64,000 nt of DNA. Source: Sedimentitalea sp039941015 (GTDB lineage Bacteria > Pseudomonadota > Alphaproteobacteria > Rhodobacterales > Rhodobacteraceae). Positions 8,931-17,645 of the stretch are shown here, piece by piece. The stretch's first letter is position 1, and each line of letters opens with the position of its first letter. Below the pieces are notes generated by a model, which worked only from the letters and a program-made list of their open reading frames with translations, searched no databases and was not told where the DNA came from. The position numbers and the translations under genes were made by a program. Location of the stretch: the NCBI RefSeq assembly GCF_039941015.1, contig NZ_JBDVFI010000053.1; one strand, written 5' to 3'.

Positions 8931-10622
8931 TCAGCCCATCCAGCGACGAACGGGCGCGTTGGCCTCTTCGAGTGGTTGGGTGACGACATCGACAAGCGTG
9001 GGTCCGTCATGCTCCACGGCCTCGCGCAGGACCCGCTCAAGATCGGCGGGGTCTTCGACGCGCCAGGACTTTACACCATAGGCGGCTGCAACGGCAGCTT
9101 GATCGACCCGGCCAAAGTCGACGTTGTAATAGCGCGAACCTTTATCGGCCATCTGGCTAGCCTTGATCCAACCGAAGTTGGAGTTGGAGAACACCACGAA
9201 GGTGATCGGCGCGCCGGCTCGGCAGACGGTTTCCAATTCGCCCACAGTGAAGCCGAAGGAACCATCCCCCATCAATGCGACAGTCTTGCTGGAGGGCCGA
9301 CCATGCCAAGCACCCAGAGAGGCGGCCAGCGAATAGCCGAGCGCCCCGTGCGCGCGGTTGGTGATGAAATAGCGCCCGGCAAGCTGCTGCTGGTAGTAGG
9401 CGGAGAAATAAGGGCAAGAGGTGCCGGGGTCCGAGACGACGGTCGCATCTGGTGGAAGCACTTTCATCAGGTCTGAAATCACGCGCTCGGGACGGACCGG
9501 ACGGTTTTCCTCAGCTGCAATGCGGTCGAAAATCTCGAACTTGCGGCGCTTGATATCGGCCACGGCGGCGGCGCCCCCAAAGGTCGAAAGGCCTTGATCG
9601 CGGCGATCGAGTTCTGCGTTTAGCATTTGCAGCGACATGCGCAGGTCACCCACCACGCCTACCTCGGTGGGCAGGTTTGCACCCATCACCATCGGGTCCA
9701 CGTCGAAATGCACGATCCGCGTGCCGACACTGGGGGCCTCCCATCTGGCGGTGGTGGTCGATCCGGCACGGCATCCCATGAACACGACGAGATCTGCGGC
9801 TTGCATCATTTCCCACGTCTCGTCCGTGCCGCCGTTGGAGCCGACGACGCCGAGCGCATTCGGATGCGTATCGGCCAGCGAACCCTGTCCGGAAATCGAT
9901 GTCGCCACGGCAATATCGAGCCGCGTTGCAATTCGGTTTAGCTCGTCCATTGCGCCCGCAACGACCACACCGCCTCCGCACACGATCAGCGGACTCTTGG
10001 CCGACAGGATCGCATCGACCGCGGCCTCAATCGAGCCGGTATCGGGTCCGGTGGCATAGGCGGGATAGGTGGCCGTCTTGGGATCGGCCCAGATATCGGT
10101 CGGGTCGACGCTATCATACTGGATATCATAGGGCAGGCCGAGATGGGCAGAGCCGGGCCGCCCGGTGGTCATCGCGCGAAAGGCGGCGCGGACCATGCGG
10201 GGAATATGGGCGGATTGCTTGATCACCGTGTTCCACTTGGTCAGCGGGCGCATCAGCGCTTCCTGGTCGACTTCGGTCAGGGGATATTTGCCATAGGTCG
10301 ACACAGAGATGTCGGTGGTGATCGCCAGCATGGCATAAGAGCTTTCCGACGATTCGATCAGACCGGGCAGAATATAGGTCGCTCCGCCCCCCGAAGGACC
10401 CTCGCAGATGCCCGGCTTTCCAGTGACCCGGGAATACCCGTCAGCCATGTAGCCAGCACTGCGCTCGTCGCGGGTCAGCACATGATTGATCTTGTGATCC
10501 AGCAGGTGCATCGCGTCATAGAAGGGCAGGGTGGTGTCGCCGCAGAGGCCAAAGATGTGATCCACACCCTGGGCTTCGAGCATCCGCACCATGGCTTCGG
10601 CGCCGTTGAGCGTGTTTTCCAT
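8931..10622 (-). CDS. Thiamine-diphosphate-dependent enzyme, acetolactate-synthase-like
   Basis: A 563-residue protein with the three-domain layout of acetolactate synthase and related 2-oxoacid decarboxylases and carboligases. The N-terminal domain has the activating Glu53 (LTRDERSAGYMADGYSR), a central FAD/nucleotide-like domain covers about 195-340, and the ThDP-binding motif starts at Gly452 (GDGSFGFTV) and ends with Asn480 (SNSNFGW). The length fits the family. The substrate is not readable; a 2-oxoacid made by the neighbouring dehydratases and oxidase is reasonable. The start has AAGGAGA upstream. The promoter region carries the shared 20-bp operator 52 bases before the start codon, so it has its own transcription unit. 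Confidence 0.88.
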   Translation of the reverse strand: MENTLNGAEAMVRMLEAQGVDHIFGLCGDTTLPFYDAMHLLDHKINHVLTRDERSAGYMADGYSRVTGKPGICEGPSGGGATYILPGLIESSESSYAMLAITTDISVSTYGKYPLTEVDQEALMRPLTKWNTVIKQSAHIPRMVRAAFRAMTTGRPGSAHLGLPYDIQYDSVDPTDIWADPKTATYPAYATGPDTGSIEAAVDAILSAKSPLIVCGGGVVVAGAMDELNRIATRLDIAVATSISGQGSLADTHPNALGVVGSNGGTDETWEMMQAADLVVFMGCRAGSTTTARWEAPSVGTRIVHFDVDPMVMGANLPTEVGVVGDLRMSLQMLNAELDRRDQGLSTFGGAAAVADIKRRKFEIFDRIAAEENRPVRPERVISDLMKVLPPDATVVSDPGTSCPYFSAYYQQQLAGRYFITNRAHGALGYSLAASLGAWHGRPSSKTVALMGDGSFGFTVGELETVCRAGAPITFVVFSNSNFGWIKASQMADKGSRYYNVDFGRVDQAAVAAAYGVKSWRVEDPADLERVLREAVEHDGPTLVDVVTQPLEEANAPVRRWMG

Positions 10623-10673
10623 GACTGTCTCTCCTTAGTCCGCGCGCGGGGCCGCAACGTCGGGTCAAAATAT

Positions 10674-10693
10674 TGTATATATATTTGTATACA
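10674..10693. promoter_or_regulatory. 20-bp operator, ThDP-gene promoter
   Basis: Two TGTAT-type octamers 12 bases apart (TGTATATA at 10674, TGTATACA at 10686). The same arrangement is found at 12280, 13756 and 19356. It lies 52-71 bases upstream of the minus-strand ThDP gene and is the probable binding site of the GntR regulator at 11560-12255 (inference). Confidence 0.65.
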
Positions 10694-10780
10694 GATGCGT
10701 CGACGATACGCAATGCCTGAGATGCGCTTTCCTCTGCCGACGGCAATATGGCCAAGGTTCGATGCGCCAAATGACGCCGA

Positions 10781-11521
10781 TCAGAGTGTCAGGCCGCCAT
10801 TTACATGCAATGATTGGCCGGTCACATAGCCTGCGGGTTCGGACAACAGAAACGCCGCAGTCGCCGCGACTTCAGCAGCTTGTCCAAGTCGCGCCATGGG
10901 GATGTTTGCCGTGACCTCCGCCCATTGCTCTGGTGTCAGAGAGGAGGGCGTGCCGGGCTCTTTCGTGATGAAGCCAGGCACCACCGCGTTCACCGTGATA
11001 CCGCGTGGAGCAAGATTGGCGGCAAACACACGGACCTGCGCCTCAAGCGCGGCTTTGGCTGGGGCGGTGGGGGCATAGCTGTGGGTCTTGGAGCGGTGCG
11101 CGCCAAAGGCGCTCACACACAGGATGCGGCCACGGCGGTCCGCCAGTTTTGGCGTGACGCATGTGCAGAGGCGTTGGAACGCCATCGGCATGGCGTCGAG
11201 CGCAGAACGCAGTGTCGCCGGGTCGGTCGAGTCAACTGTGCCCAGCTTGGCGTATCCCGCAGCAAAGGCAAATCCACTCAACCCGCCTTCTGGCAGCGGA
11301 TCCAGCCATGCGGTGATATTGTCGATCAGTGCCGGGTCTTCGGTCAGGCCAAGGCAGGTTGATACGCTCGCACCTTCATTCTCGCAGAAGGCGGCGACAC
11401 GGCCCAAACGTTCGGCGTTTGAGCCGGTATGCAGCAACAAGTCGGTGCCGGGCGCGGCCAGATGACGGGCAAGCGCCGCGCCGATACCGGAGCCGGCGCC
11501 AATGATGATGTATCGGGTCAT
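10781..11521 (-). CDS. Short-chain dehydrogenase/reductase with atypical catalytic motif
   Basis: A 246-residue SDR-superfamily protein. The N-terminal NAD(P)-binding motif is intact (GAGSGIG, residues 8-14), and the C-terminal VTGQSLHVNGGLTL tail is typical of 3-oxoacyl reductase-like SDRs. The canonical YxxxK is not present: the segment reads SYAPTAPAKAAL, so the position four before the Lys is Thr and the nearest Tyr is seven before it. The Ser region (CVSAFGAH) remains. Either the active site is remodelled or the enzyme is not a classical dehydrogenase. The gene starts 38 bases after the GntR gene and is probably cotranscribed with it. AAAAGG precedes the ATG. Confidence 0.85.
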   Translation of the reverse strand: MTRYIIIGAGSGIGAALARHLAAPGTDLLLHTGSNAERLGRVAAFCENEGASVSTCLGLTEDPALIDNITAWLDPLPEGGLSGFAFAAGYAKLGTVDSTDPATLRSALDAMPMAFQRLCTCVTPKLADRRGRILCVSAFGAHRSKTHSYAPTAPAKAALEAQVRVFAANLAPRGITVNAVVPGFITKEPGTPSSLTPEQWAEVTANIPMARLGQAAEVAATAAFLLSEPAGYVTGQSLHVNGGLTL

Positions 11522-11559
11522 GAGATTACCTTTTTGAAGTCCCGCGCCCGCAGATAGGC

Positions 11560-12255
11560 TCAGGAGGTGGGACGAGTATAGACATGCCCATAGGCGGCCT
11601 TGATCGCGACAAGAATGTCTTCGTTGCGGTGCAGGATATGCTCGCGCATGACGCCGATCGCAGCTTCGGTGTCGCCCGCACAGATGTGGTCGAGAATCTC
11701 GCGGTGTTCATTTTGGGTGTAGTTGCGACGACCTTCCATTGCGATCCAGCGGATAAGGTGAATACGGTCGTTGAGATTGGACAGCATCTGCCGCAGCACC
11801 TTGTTACGGGCCATCTCGGCAATGGTGTCGTGAAAGCGTATATCCAGTTCCATCAGCCGATCGACCGACGCATCTGGAGATTCCGCCATGCTTTCGGTGA
11901 GGAAATCGGACAATGCCTCGAGCTCCGCCTTCTCCGCCCGTTCGCAGGCGAGCCGCACCGTTGCACATTCGATTTCGACCCGCGCTTCGAAGAGATCTAT
12001 GACCACGTCTGCTTCGAGCCCCGGTACCGAAAACCCGCGCTCTCTGTCCACCAGCAACCCCTCTGCCACCAGTCGATTCAATGCCTCGCGAAGAGGCGTG
12101 CGGCTGATGGCCAATTCACTGGCCAGCGAGACTTCGTTGATTTTTTGCCCCGGCAGAAACTTTGACCGCAAAAGCTGTTCGCGCAGCTGTGCATGGGCGC
12201 GGTGGGATGAGGACATATGGGGGACACTCGCCGTGGTATTCTTTTCTTTGCTCAT
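11560..12255 (-). CDS. GntR-family transcriptional regulator, FCD type
   Basis: A 231-residue repressor. The winged helix spans about residues 20-85 (ASELAISRTPLREALNRLVA). An FCD ligand-binding domain follows, with the usual Asp/His metal-site pattern (ELDIRFHDTIAE, EHREILDHI, MREHILHR). The gene sits in the middle of the 8.9-22.5 kb block. Its own promoter carries the 20-bp operator, 25 bases before the start codon, which suggests autoregulation. The same site occurs before the ThDP gene, between mmgE-like and AspDH-like genes, and between the glyoxalase-like gene and tctC. It is therefore the likely master regulator of all four units. The inducer is unknown, but FCD domains bind carboxylic acids. 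Confidence 0.92.
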   Translation of the reverse strand: MSKEKNTTASVPHMSSSHRAHAQLREQLLRSKFLPGQKINEVSLASELAISRTPLREALNRLVAEGLLVDRERGFSVPGLEADVVIDLFEARVEIECATVRLACERAEKAELEALSDFLTESMAESPDASVDRLMELDIRFHDTIAEMARNKVLRQMLSNLNDRIHLIRWIAMEGRRNYTQNEHREILDHICAGDTEAAIGVMREHILHRNEDILVAIKAAYGHVYTRPTS

Positions 12256-12279
12256 CGCCCGGGGCCTCGGATATTGTTA

Positions 12280-12299
12280 TGTATTCCAAACTGTATGCA
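12280..12299. promoter_or_regulatory. 20-bp operator, GntR-gene promoter
   Basis: Copy of the shared element: TGTATTCC at 12280 and TGTATGCA at 12292, again 12 bases apart. It is the least perfect of the four copies, as is common for an autoregulatory site. It lies 25 bases upstream of the GntR start codon on the minus strand. Confidence 0.55.
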
Positions 12300-12332
12300 C
12301 TGTCGCCATTGAACGTCAACGTGCCGCCCGTC

Positions 12333-13718
12333 TCAGGCATCCGGGGCAGCAGCCAGCAAGGCCGTAAGGGTGCTGACATCAGGCGCGCTGTCGAGCGTTT
12401 CGCACGCCTCTGCCAGCGCTATGCGACGGGGCAGCGAACAAACGGTAGCGGTGACGTCTTCGAACTTACGGTCGAGATCTGCTTGCAAAAGAGGCTGTTC
12501 CGGGTAACCGCGTGCCACCTTTGAGGTCGCCGAGAGCGTGCGGCCATCGGTCAGGTTCAGAATGATTTCTCCCATGTAGAAATCAGGAAACGCGTCGTTG
12601 AAGGCGCCCGTGTCACGGATCACTTCAGCACTTTCCGCAAGGCGTGCGACCTCCGGTTCGGTCTCGCGCCGGTCGATGAAGAGGTCGAGAAACGACAACC
12701 GCCCCATCGCCGCGCGCACCGGCAGGATGTATTGCGCGGAATGGCCCTTGAGCGGATTGTCATCAACGCAATGGGCGCCGGCATCGGCAAAGCGCAGGCT
12801 GATCTTGTCGATCTGGGCGGGGGTCAGCGCGTGATCCTCAAGCAGGCCGACAAGTGCGTCCAGTGCCGGATGAAGGAAGGACACCGAGGCGTAGGGTTTG
12901 ATCGCAAGTTCCATCACCCCGTCCCATTTGGGGCCAAGGTCCGAGGTCAGCGGCGTAGGATCGGCGACGCCGCTATAGGCGTCGAGCACCATGTGACCCC
13001 CGTCAAAAATCCGGTCCGGAGCGCCAAAGTCTCGCTTCGCCAGCATCGCTGACATCACGCCATTGCGTGCGGCCAGCCCCATTTGAAAAGGACGGGCATC
13101 CTCGCGCGGATCATCCTGCCACGCCAGCAGCCCCGAGGTCTGTAGCCCCGCCAATCCGAGCGCGCGTACGGTCTGATCTTCGTCCAGCCCAAGCAAAAAC
13201 GCGGAGGCGGCGGCGGCGCCAAAGCTTCCTGCGATGGCCGAGGGGTGAAAGCCGCGATCATACAATTCACGCGGGTTCATCGCCATCGAAACGCGATAGG
13301 TCACTTCGCAGCCAAGCGCCACGGCGGCCAACGCCTCGGCTCCGGTGCGGTTCTGTGCTTCGGAAAGGGCGAGTGCGGTGGGAATCATCACTGCGATCGG
13401 ATGCAGGATCGCCTCGGGGTGGTGCGGTTCAAAGTCGGCAGCATAGCCCAATGTGCCGTTGGCGAGGGCGGCACTGACCGGGTCGACCTTGCGGTTGCGT
13501 CCGATCAGAGTGCAGGGACCGGGGCCAGCAATCTCTTCGGCAAAATCGCCTATGCCCTGTGCGGCCGTCACGCTCTGGTGCGTCGCTGCGCAGAGCACTC
13601 CGATTCCGTCGCAGACCAGCTTGCGGGTATAGGCCATTACCTCTTGTGGAAGGTCAGCCGGAGTGAAGTTTGAAATAAAGGCAGCAAGTGTGCGGGTGAC
13701 AGGGGCGCGGTCGCTCAT
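12333..13718 (-). CDS. MmgE/PrpD family protein
   Basis: A 461-residue member of the MmgE/PrpD family. The family includes 2-methylcitrate dehydratase, cis-aconitate decarboxylase and iminodisuccinate epimerase, so it handles polycarboxylates. Recognisable parts are the N-terminal helical domain (residues about 1-270, with YTRKLVCDGIGVLCAA and the LGLDEDQTVRALGLAG segment) and the smaller C-terminal domain. I chose ATG 13718, with AAGGA eight bases upstream. The open frame extends 30 codons further, but that region crosses the operator at 13756-13775. It is transcribed away from the AspDH-like gene. The substrate may be an acid imported by the TctCBA system. Confidence 0.88.
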   Translation of the reverse strand: MSDRAPVTRTLAAFISNFTPADLPQEVMAYTRKLVCDGIGVLCAATHQSVTAAQGIGDFAEEIAGPGPCTLIGRNRKVDPVSAALANGTLGYAADFEPHHPEAILHPIAVMIPTALALSEAQNRTGAEALAAVALGCEVTYRVSMAMNPRELYDRGFHPSAIAGSFGAAAASAFLLGLDEDQTVRALGLAGLQTSGLLAWQDDPREDARPFQMGLAARNGVMSAMLAKRDFGAPDRIFDGGHMVLDAYSGVADPTPLTSDLGPKWDGVMELAIKPYASVSFLHPALDALVGLLEDHALTPAQIDKISLRFADAGAHCVDDNPLKGHSAQYILPVRAAMGRLSFLDLFIDRRETEPEVARLAESAEVIRDTGAFNDAFPDFYMGEIILNLTDGRTLSATSKVARGYPEQPLLQADLDRKFEDVTATVCSLPRRIALAEACETLDSAPDVSTLTALLAAAPDA

Positions 13719-13755
13719 GGCGGATCCTTCGGAGGCAAACGGGAGAAATTCAGAT

Positions 13756-13775
13756 TGCATATTTACCTGTATACA
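13756..13775. promoter_or_regulatory. 20-bp operator between divergent mmgE-like and AspDH-like genes
   Basis: TGCATATT at 13756 and TGTATACA at 13768, 12 bases apart, matching the other three copies. It lies 38 bases before the minus-strand MmgE/PrpD start and 48 bases before the plus-strand AspDH-like start, so one site could control both directions. Confidence 0.65.
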
Positions 13776-13822
13776 TGACAGAGTACAAAAATCAGTCAAG
13801 ACATTCATGGGGAAGACAGGGC

Positions 13823-14641
13823 ATGGCAGGCGTGACGCGGATCGTATTGGGCGGCTTTGGCAATGTCGGACAGCAGATCGCGGCCAAACTGACCGTCGAC
13901 CCGACGGGCGCGTTGCAGATCGTCGCCATCGCGGCGCGAGACAAGCAAAAGGCCGCAGAAAAAGCAGCGAGTTTTGGATTGGACGTCCCGATCATTTCGG
14001 CCGCCGAAGCGCCGCAATACAATGCGATTCTCGTGGAATGTGCCACCTATGACGGGTTTCGCGATGTCGTGGAGCCGACCCTGCGGGCGGGCGGCCATGT
14101 GATCGCGGTTAGCGTGGGAGCGCTCGCCGTGAACCTCGACCTCATCGACATCGCGGAGCAGTCCGACGCCAAGTTGCAGATTGCGGGCGGCACCTTGCCC
14201 GGGCTCGACATCATCCGCGCGGCGTCCGAGGATGAAATCACATCTGTCACCCTTACGTCGCATATCAAACCGGCCTCTTTCGCGCATGAGCCTTACATCC
14301 ATGACAACGGCATTGACCTAGCTCCTGCCGAAACCGGTCCCGTACCAATATTCGAGGGCAGCGCGCGGGAAGCAGCGGGGCATTTTCCGCGCCACTTTAA
14401 CGTTGCTGTGACACTGGGCCTCGTCGGGATTGGGCTGGATCGAACCCGGGTGCGGATCTACGCTGACGGCACGCTGCCGGGTGCCCGGCATACGCTGAAT
14501 GTCGAGGCCAGCTCGGTCTCGCTCGACATGACATCGCAGAACTATCCCTCGCCGCAGAACAACCGTACCAGCATGGTTGTGGCGCTCAGCATCCTCGCCG
14601 CGTTGCGCCGCGAGAATACCTCGCTGCGGATCGGTAGCTGA
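13823..14641 (+). CDS. L-aspartate-dehydrogenase-like oxidoreductase
   Basis: A 272-residue NAD(P)-binding protein resembling L-aspartate dehydrogenase (NadX/AspDH), which interconverts an amino acid with its imine or oxo acid. The Rossmann motif is VLGGFGNVG (residues about 8-16). The conserved GGTLPGLDIIRAA element precedes the catalytic domain, and the C-terminus has the family SQNYPSPQNNRTSMVVALS region. I chose ATG 13823, with GGGGAAG eight bases upstream; an earlier ATG at 13775 would overlap the operator. It is the first gene of a five-gene plus-strand operon ending at 18410. Here the substrate may be a substituted aspartate-like compound (inference). Confidence 0.88.
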   Translation: MAGVTRIVLGGFGNVGQQIAAKLTVDPTGALQIVAIAARDKQKAAEKAASFGLDVPIISAAEAPQYNAILVECATYDGFRDVVEPTLRAGGHVIAVSVGALAVNLDLIDIAEQSDAKLQIAGGTLPGLDIIRAASEDEITSVTLTSHIKPASFAHEPYIHDNGIDLAPAETGPVPIFEGSAREAAGHFPRHFNVAVTLGLVGIGLDRTRVRIYADGTLPGARHTLNVEASSVSLDMTSQNYPSPQNNRTSMVVALSILAALRRENTSLRIGS

Positions 14642-14644
14642 ACC

Positions 14645-15910
14645 ATGAAGCTGTCCGATCGCGACCTTGCCCTGCTCGACGGTGACGAAGGCGAGGCGGC
14701 GCAACAGGCAATGGAAGCGCTGGTGCAACTCGGCGAGGCCTATGATGCAGCGGATATAGTCGAGATCGGCTATGCCCATGTCCACGCGGGCATGGCGCTG
14801 TACAAAGGCGATGTGGAGTTGATCGAGGCCACAGCGCAGCAGGGCGCACGGATGGTGGTGCCGGTCTCCACCAACATCGCCAATGCCGACATGGGTGACT
14901 GGCAAGGCACTGGTGCGCCAGACTCGTTGGGCCTTTTGCAGAAACGGGCCGAGGCCGCGCATCGCGCCATGGGCAGCGCGACCTCTTTCACCTGCACGCC
15001 CTATTGGGCCGGGCACTGGCCGACCTGGAACATGCATATCGCCTCAATTGAGAGCGGGGTGACGGTGTTTGCCAATTCCGTTCTTGGAGCGCGGTCGAAC
15101 CGGGATGGGTTCTTTGCGGTCTATGCAGGAATGACCGGGCGCTATCCGCGGTTCGGCCTGCATCTGGACCGCAATCGCCAGCCGACACATCGTGTCACCG
15201 TCACGGCGCATCCCTGCGGTACGGCGGATTTCACTGCCCTCGGCTATGCCATCGGAACGGCGGTGGGCAGCGGCGTGCCGTTGATCCGGGGCCTGCAGAC
15301 GCGGCCCTCACTGGATGAGCTTGACGCTATGGGGGTGGGCATGGCGACCTCGGGCGGGGTGGCGATGTTCATCGTGCCCGGCGTGACGCCGCCCTTTGGC
15401 GAAGAGGCAGATGTGACGGGTCTACCGGAGGTCGAGGTGGCCGAAACCAACCTAGCGCAGGTTTTCGATGATTTCTGCACCGGCGAAGAGACCGGCTTTG
15501 ATTTTGTGCATCTGGGCTGTCCCCATGCCTCGTTTGAGGAGATGAAGCATTATGCGGCTTTGCTCATGGGGCGCCGTATTGCGCCGGGGGTGGAGCTTTG
15601 GGTCACGACCAGCCGGGCGGTGCATCAGATGGCTCGCGATGCGGGTCTGCTGGCACCGATGTTGGCGGCGGGCGCGCGGGTGGTGACGGATACCTGTCCG
15701 ATTTCCTGCCATTTCGCCTGCACCTGTTCGCCCGATCCCGCGCTCGGAGTGACACCGCCGACTCTGCGAACGATCTTGGTCGATAGCGCCAAACAGGCCC
15801 ATTACGTTCGAGATATGATTCAGTGCCCGACGCTGTTTACCTCCAGCGAATTGGCTGTGGAATCGGCCGTGACCGGGCGCTTTATCCCTCGGAGGCGGCG
15901 CAATGGCTGA
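14645..15910 (+). CDS. Aconitase X, catalytic (large) subunit
   Basis: A 421-residue AcnX catalytic-domain protein. Known AcnX enzymes are Fe-S dehydratases, for example cis-3-hydroxy-L-proline dehydratase in bacteria and mevalonate 5-phosphate dehydratase in archaea. Family marks are FTCTPYW (Cys117), LGCPHASFEE (Cys292) and TDTCPISCHF (Cys351), likely iron-sulfur ligand positions. Two further Cys at 359 and 361 make the last motif unusually Cys-rich. The swivel domain is encoded separately by the next gene, overlapping by eight bases, as in two-subunit AcnX. The gene starts three bases after the AspDH-like stop. The neighbouring MmgE/PrpD gene gives this regulon two predicted carbon-oxygen lyase-type enzymes. 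Confidence 0.92.
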   Translation: MKLSDRDLALLDGDEGEAAQQAMEALVQLGEAYDAADIVEIGYAHVHAGMALYKGDVELIEATAQQGARMVVPVSTNIANADMGDWQGTGAPDSLGLLQKRAEAAHRAMGSATSFTCTPYWAGHWPTWNMHIASIESGVTVFANSVLGARSNRDGFFAVYAGMTGRYPRFGLHLDRNRQPTHRVTVTAHPCGTADFTALGYAIGTAVGSGVPLIRGLQTRPSLDELDAMGVGMATSGGVAMFIVPGVTPPFGEEADVTGLPEVEVAETNLAQVFDDFCTGEETGFDFVHLGCPHASFEEMKHYAALLMGRRIAPGVELWVTTSRAVHQMARDAGLLAPMLAAGARVVTDTCPISCHFACTCSPDPALGVTPPTLRTILVDSAKQAHYVRDMIQCPTLFTSSELAVESAVTGRFIPRRRRNG

Positions 15911-16313
15911 GGCGATCTGGCAGGCGCGCGGCGTGGTGAAAGGGCAGGCAGAGGGCGAGGCGCTAATCTCTCAGACAGCGCTTTCGTTTCTGGGTGACTT
16001 AGATATCCGTTCAGGCCAAGTGGTCGGGCGTTCCAGCGATCTGCTGGGAGCTTGCGTTGCCGGGCGTGTGTTGGTGCTACCAGCCAGTCGCGGATCGGCG
16101 GGTGCGTGGCGGTTCCTCTATCAACTCAAAGTCCATGAAACCCATCCCGCCGCATTGATCCTGCGAGAGATGCCGGACCCGTCGGTGATGCAAGGTGCGA
16201 TGCTGGCCAAGGTGCCGGTACTTGTGGCGCCTGACGGAGATTTCTGGTCCGAACTGCGTGATGGCGACGTGGTAACGGTCGATGGCGAAAGTGGGCAGAT
16301 CATTCGAAGCTAA
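15903..16313 (+). CDS. Aconitase X swivel domain (small subunit, DUF126)
   Basis: A 136-residue DUF126 protein, the mobile swivel domain that closes the AcnX active site. It has the conserved PASRGSAGAWRFLYQL segment, in which the Ser of RGS is the expected catalytic residue, and the LVAPDGDFWSELRDGDVVTV end. It overlaps the catalytic-subunit gene by eight bases, so the two are probably translated together in equal amounts. A 73-base gap follows before the DadA-like gene. Confidence 0.92.
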   Translation: MAEAIWQARGVVKGQAEGEALISQTALSFLGDLDIRSGQVVGRSSDLLGACVAGRVLVLPASRGSAGAWRFLYQLKVHETHPAALILREMPDPSVMQGAMLAKVPVLVAPDGDFWSELRDGDVVTVDGESGQIIRS

Positions 16314-16386
16314 GTGGGTTATTGCGTCGTGCAGGGCGCGGCCAAATCGGAGATGAGACCGGGTTCTGGCCGGCAGGAGAGCGAAC

Positions 16387-17643
16387 ATGAAGGCAGACGT
16401 GACCGTAATTGGGGCGGGGATCATCGGCGCCCAGACGGCGGTGCAACTGGCAGAGCGTGGGCTGAGCGTCGTCATCGTCGATCCCGGCCCGCCGGGTGGG
16501 GAGCAGGCGGCGAGCTTTGGCAATGCGGCGTGGTTGTCATCGCATTCAGTGACGCCGCCCTCGTCGCCCGGCGTCTGGAAACAGGTGCCCAAATGGTTGC
16601 GGGATCCGCTCGGGCCGCTGAGTGTGCGGCCTGGCTATCTGCCCAAGGTGTTGCCGTGGTTGCTGCGCTATCTCGCCGCCGGGTCGACCGAGGCAAAGCT
16701 GCGTCAGGTCGCGGGCGAATTGCGGACTTTGCTGAAGGACGCGCCACGGTTGCACGAAGAGGTGGCGTCACGTGCCGGTGTGCCGGAATTGATCGACGTC
16801 TGCAGTGGACTGATGCATGTCTATCGCGATCGGGCAGGGTATGAGGCCGATGGCTTGGGGTGGCGCATCCGGCGCGATCTGGGGATCACCTGCGACGAGG
16901 TCGAGGCCGAAGAACTGGCACAGCGTCAGCCGGAACTGGCCAAGGAATACCGCTTTGGCGTCAATGTTCCCGAGGCGGGGCAATGCCTGAATCCCGGTGC
17001 ATATTGCGCGGCGCTGGTATCCTATGCACAGACGATGGGTGCCCGCCGGATCGCGGCCCGTGCGACAGGGTTTCGTTCTGAAGGCGGTAAGTTGTTGGCG
17101 GTTGAGACCACGCAGGGCGAGATTGCCTGCGATGCTGCGGTGATTGCCAGCGGTGCGCGGTCAGCCGCGCTTGCGAAACAGGCAGGCGACCGGGTGCCGC
17201 TGGAGAGTGAACGCGGGTATCACGTCACGGTCGAGGGCGGGGCGAACCTGCCGGGGCCGACCACTTCGGTCATGGTCAGCGACCGCAAGGTGGTGATAAC
17301 GCGGCTGGCCACGGGTATCCGTTGCGCCGGGCAGGTGGAGATTGCCAGTCCGGATGCCGAGCCCGATTGGCGTCGGGCCGAGATCATGCGCACGCACCTT
17401 GGGGCGGTATTCCCGGAATTGGATGTCAGCGAGGCGCGGGTCTGGCTTGGTCTAAGGCCCAGTATGCCCGACGGCAAGCCAGTAATATCACGGGCGCGCG
17501 GCATCAAAGGTGTCGTTCATTGCTTTGGTCATGGTCACGTCGGCCTTGTTTCCTCCGCTCGCAGTGGCAAACTGGCGGCGCAACTGGTTACGGACGAGCC
17601 GCCCGAGATTGATCTTACCCCCTTTGCTGCCACGAGGTTCTGA
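16387..17643 (+). CDS. FAD-dependent D-amino-acid dehydrogenase-like oxidoreductase (DadA/DAO family)
   Basis: A 418-residue DAO-superfamily flavoprotein. The dinucleotide-binding motif is VIGAGIIGAQTA (residues 7-18), followed by EQAASFGNAAWLSSHSVTPP, typical of DadA-like proteins. The C-terminal FAD contact has WLGLRPSMPDGKPVIS and HCFGHGHVGLVSS. Such enzymes oxidise D-amino acids or secondary amines such as hydroxyprolines. The start has GGCAGGAGAG upstream. It lies in the AcnX operon next to an Asp/Glu racemase-like gene, so a D-configured or N-substituted amino acid intermediate is likely. The electron acceptor, oxygen or quinone, cannot be read from sequence. Confidence 0.92.
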   Translation: MKADVTVIGAGIIGAQTAVQLAERGLSVVIVDPGPPGGEQAASFGNAAWLSSHSVTPPSSPGVWKQVPKWLRDPLGPLSVRPGYLPKVLPWLLRYLAAGSTEAKLRQVAGELRTLLKDAPRLHEEVASRAGVPELIDVCSGLMHVYRDRAGYEADGLGWRIRRDLGITCDEVEAEELAQRQPELAKEYRFGVNVPEAGQCLNPGAYCAALVSYAQTMGARRIAARATGFRSEGGKLLAVETTQGEIACDAAVIASGARSAALAKQAGDRVPLESERGYHVTVEGGANLPGPTTSVMVSDRKVVITRLATGIRCAGQVEIASPDAEPDWRRAEIMRTHLGAVFPELDVSEARVWLGLRPSMPDGKPVISRARGIKGVVHCFGHGHVGLVSSARSGKLAAQLVTDEPPEIDLTPFAATRF

Positions 17644-17645
17644 GC

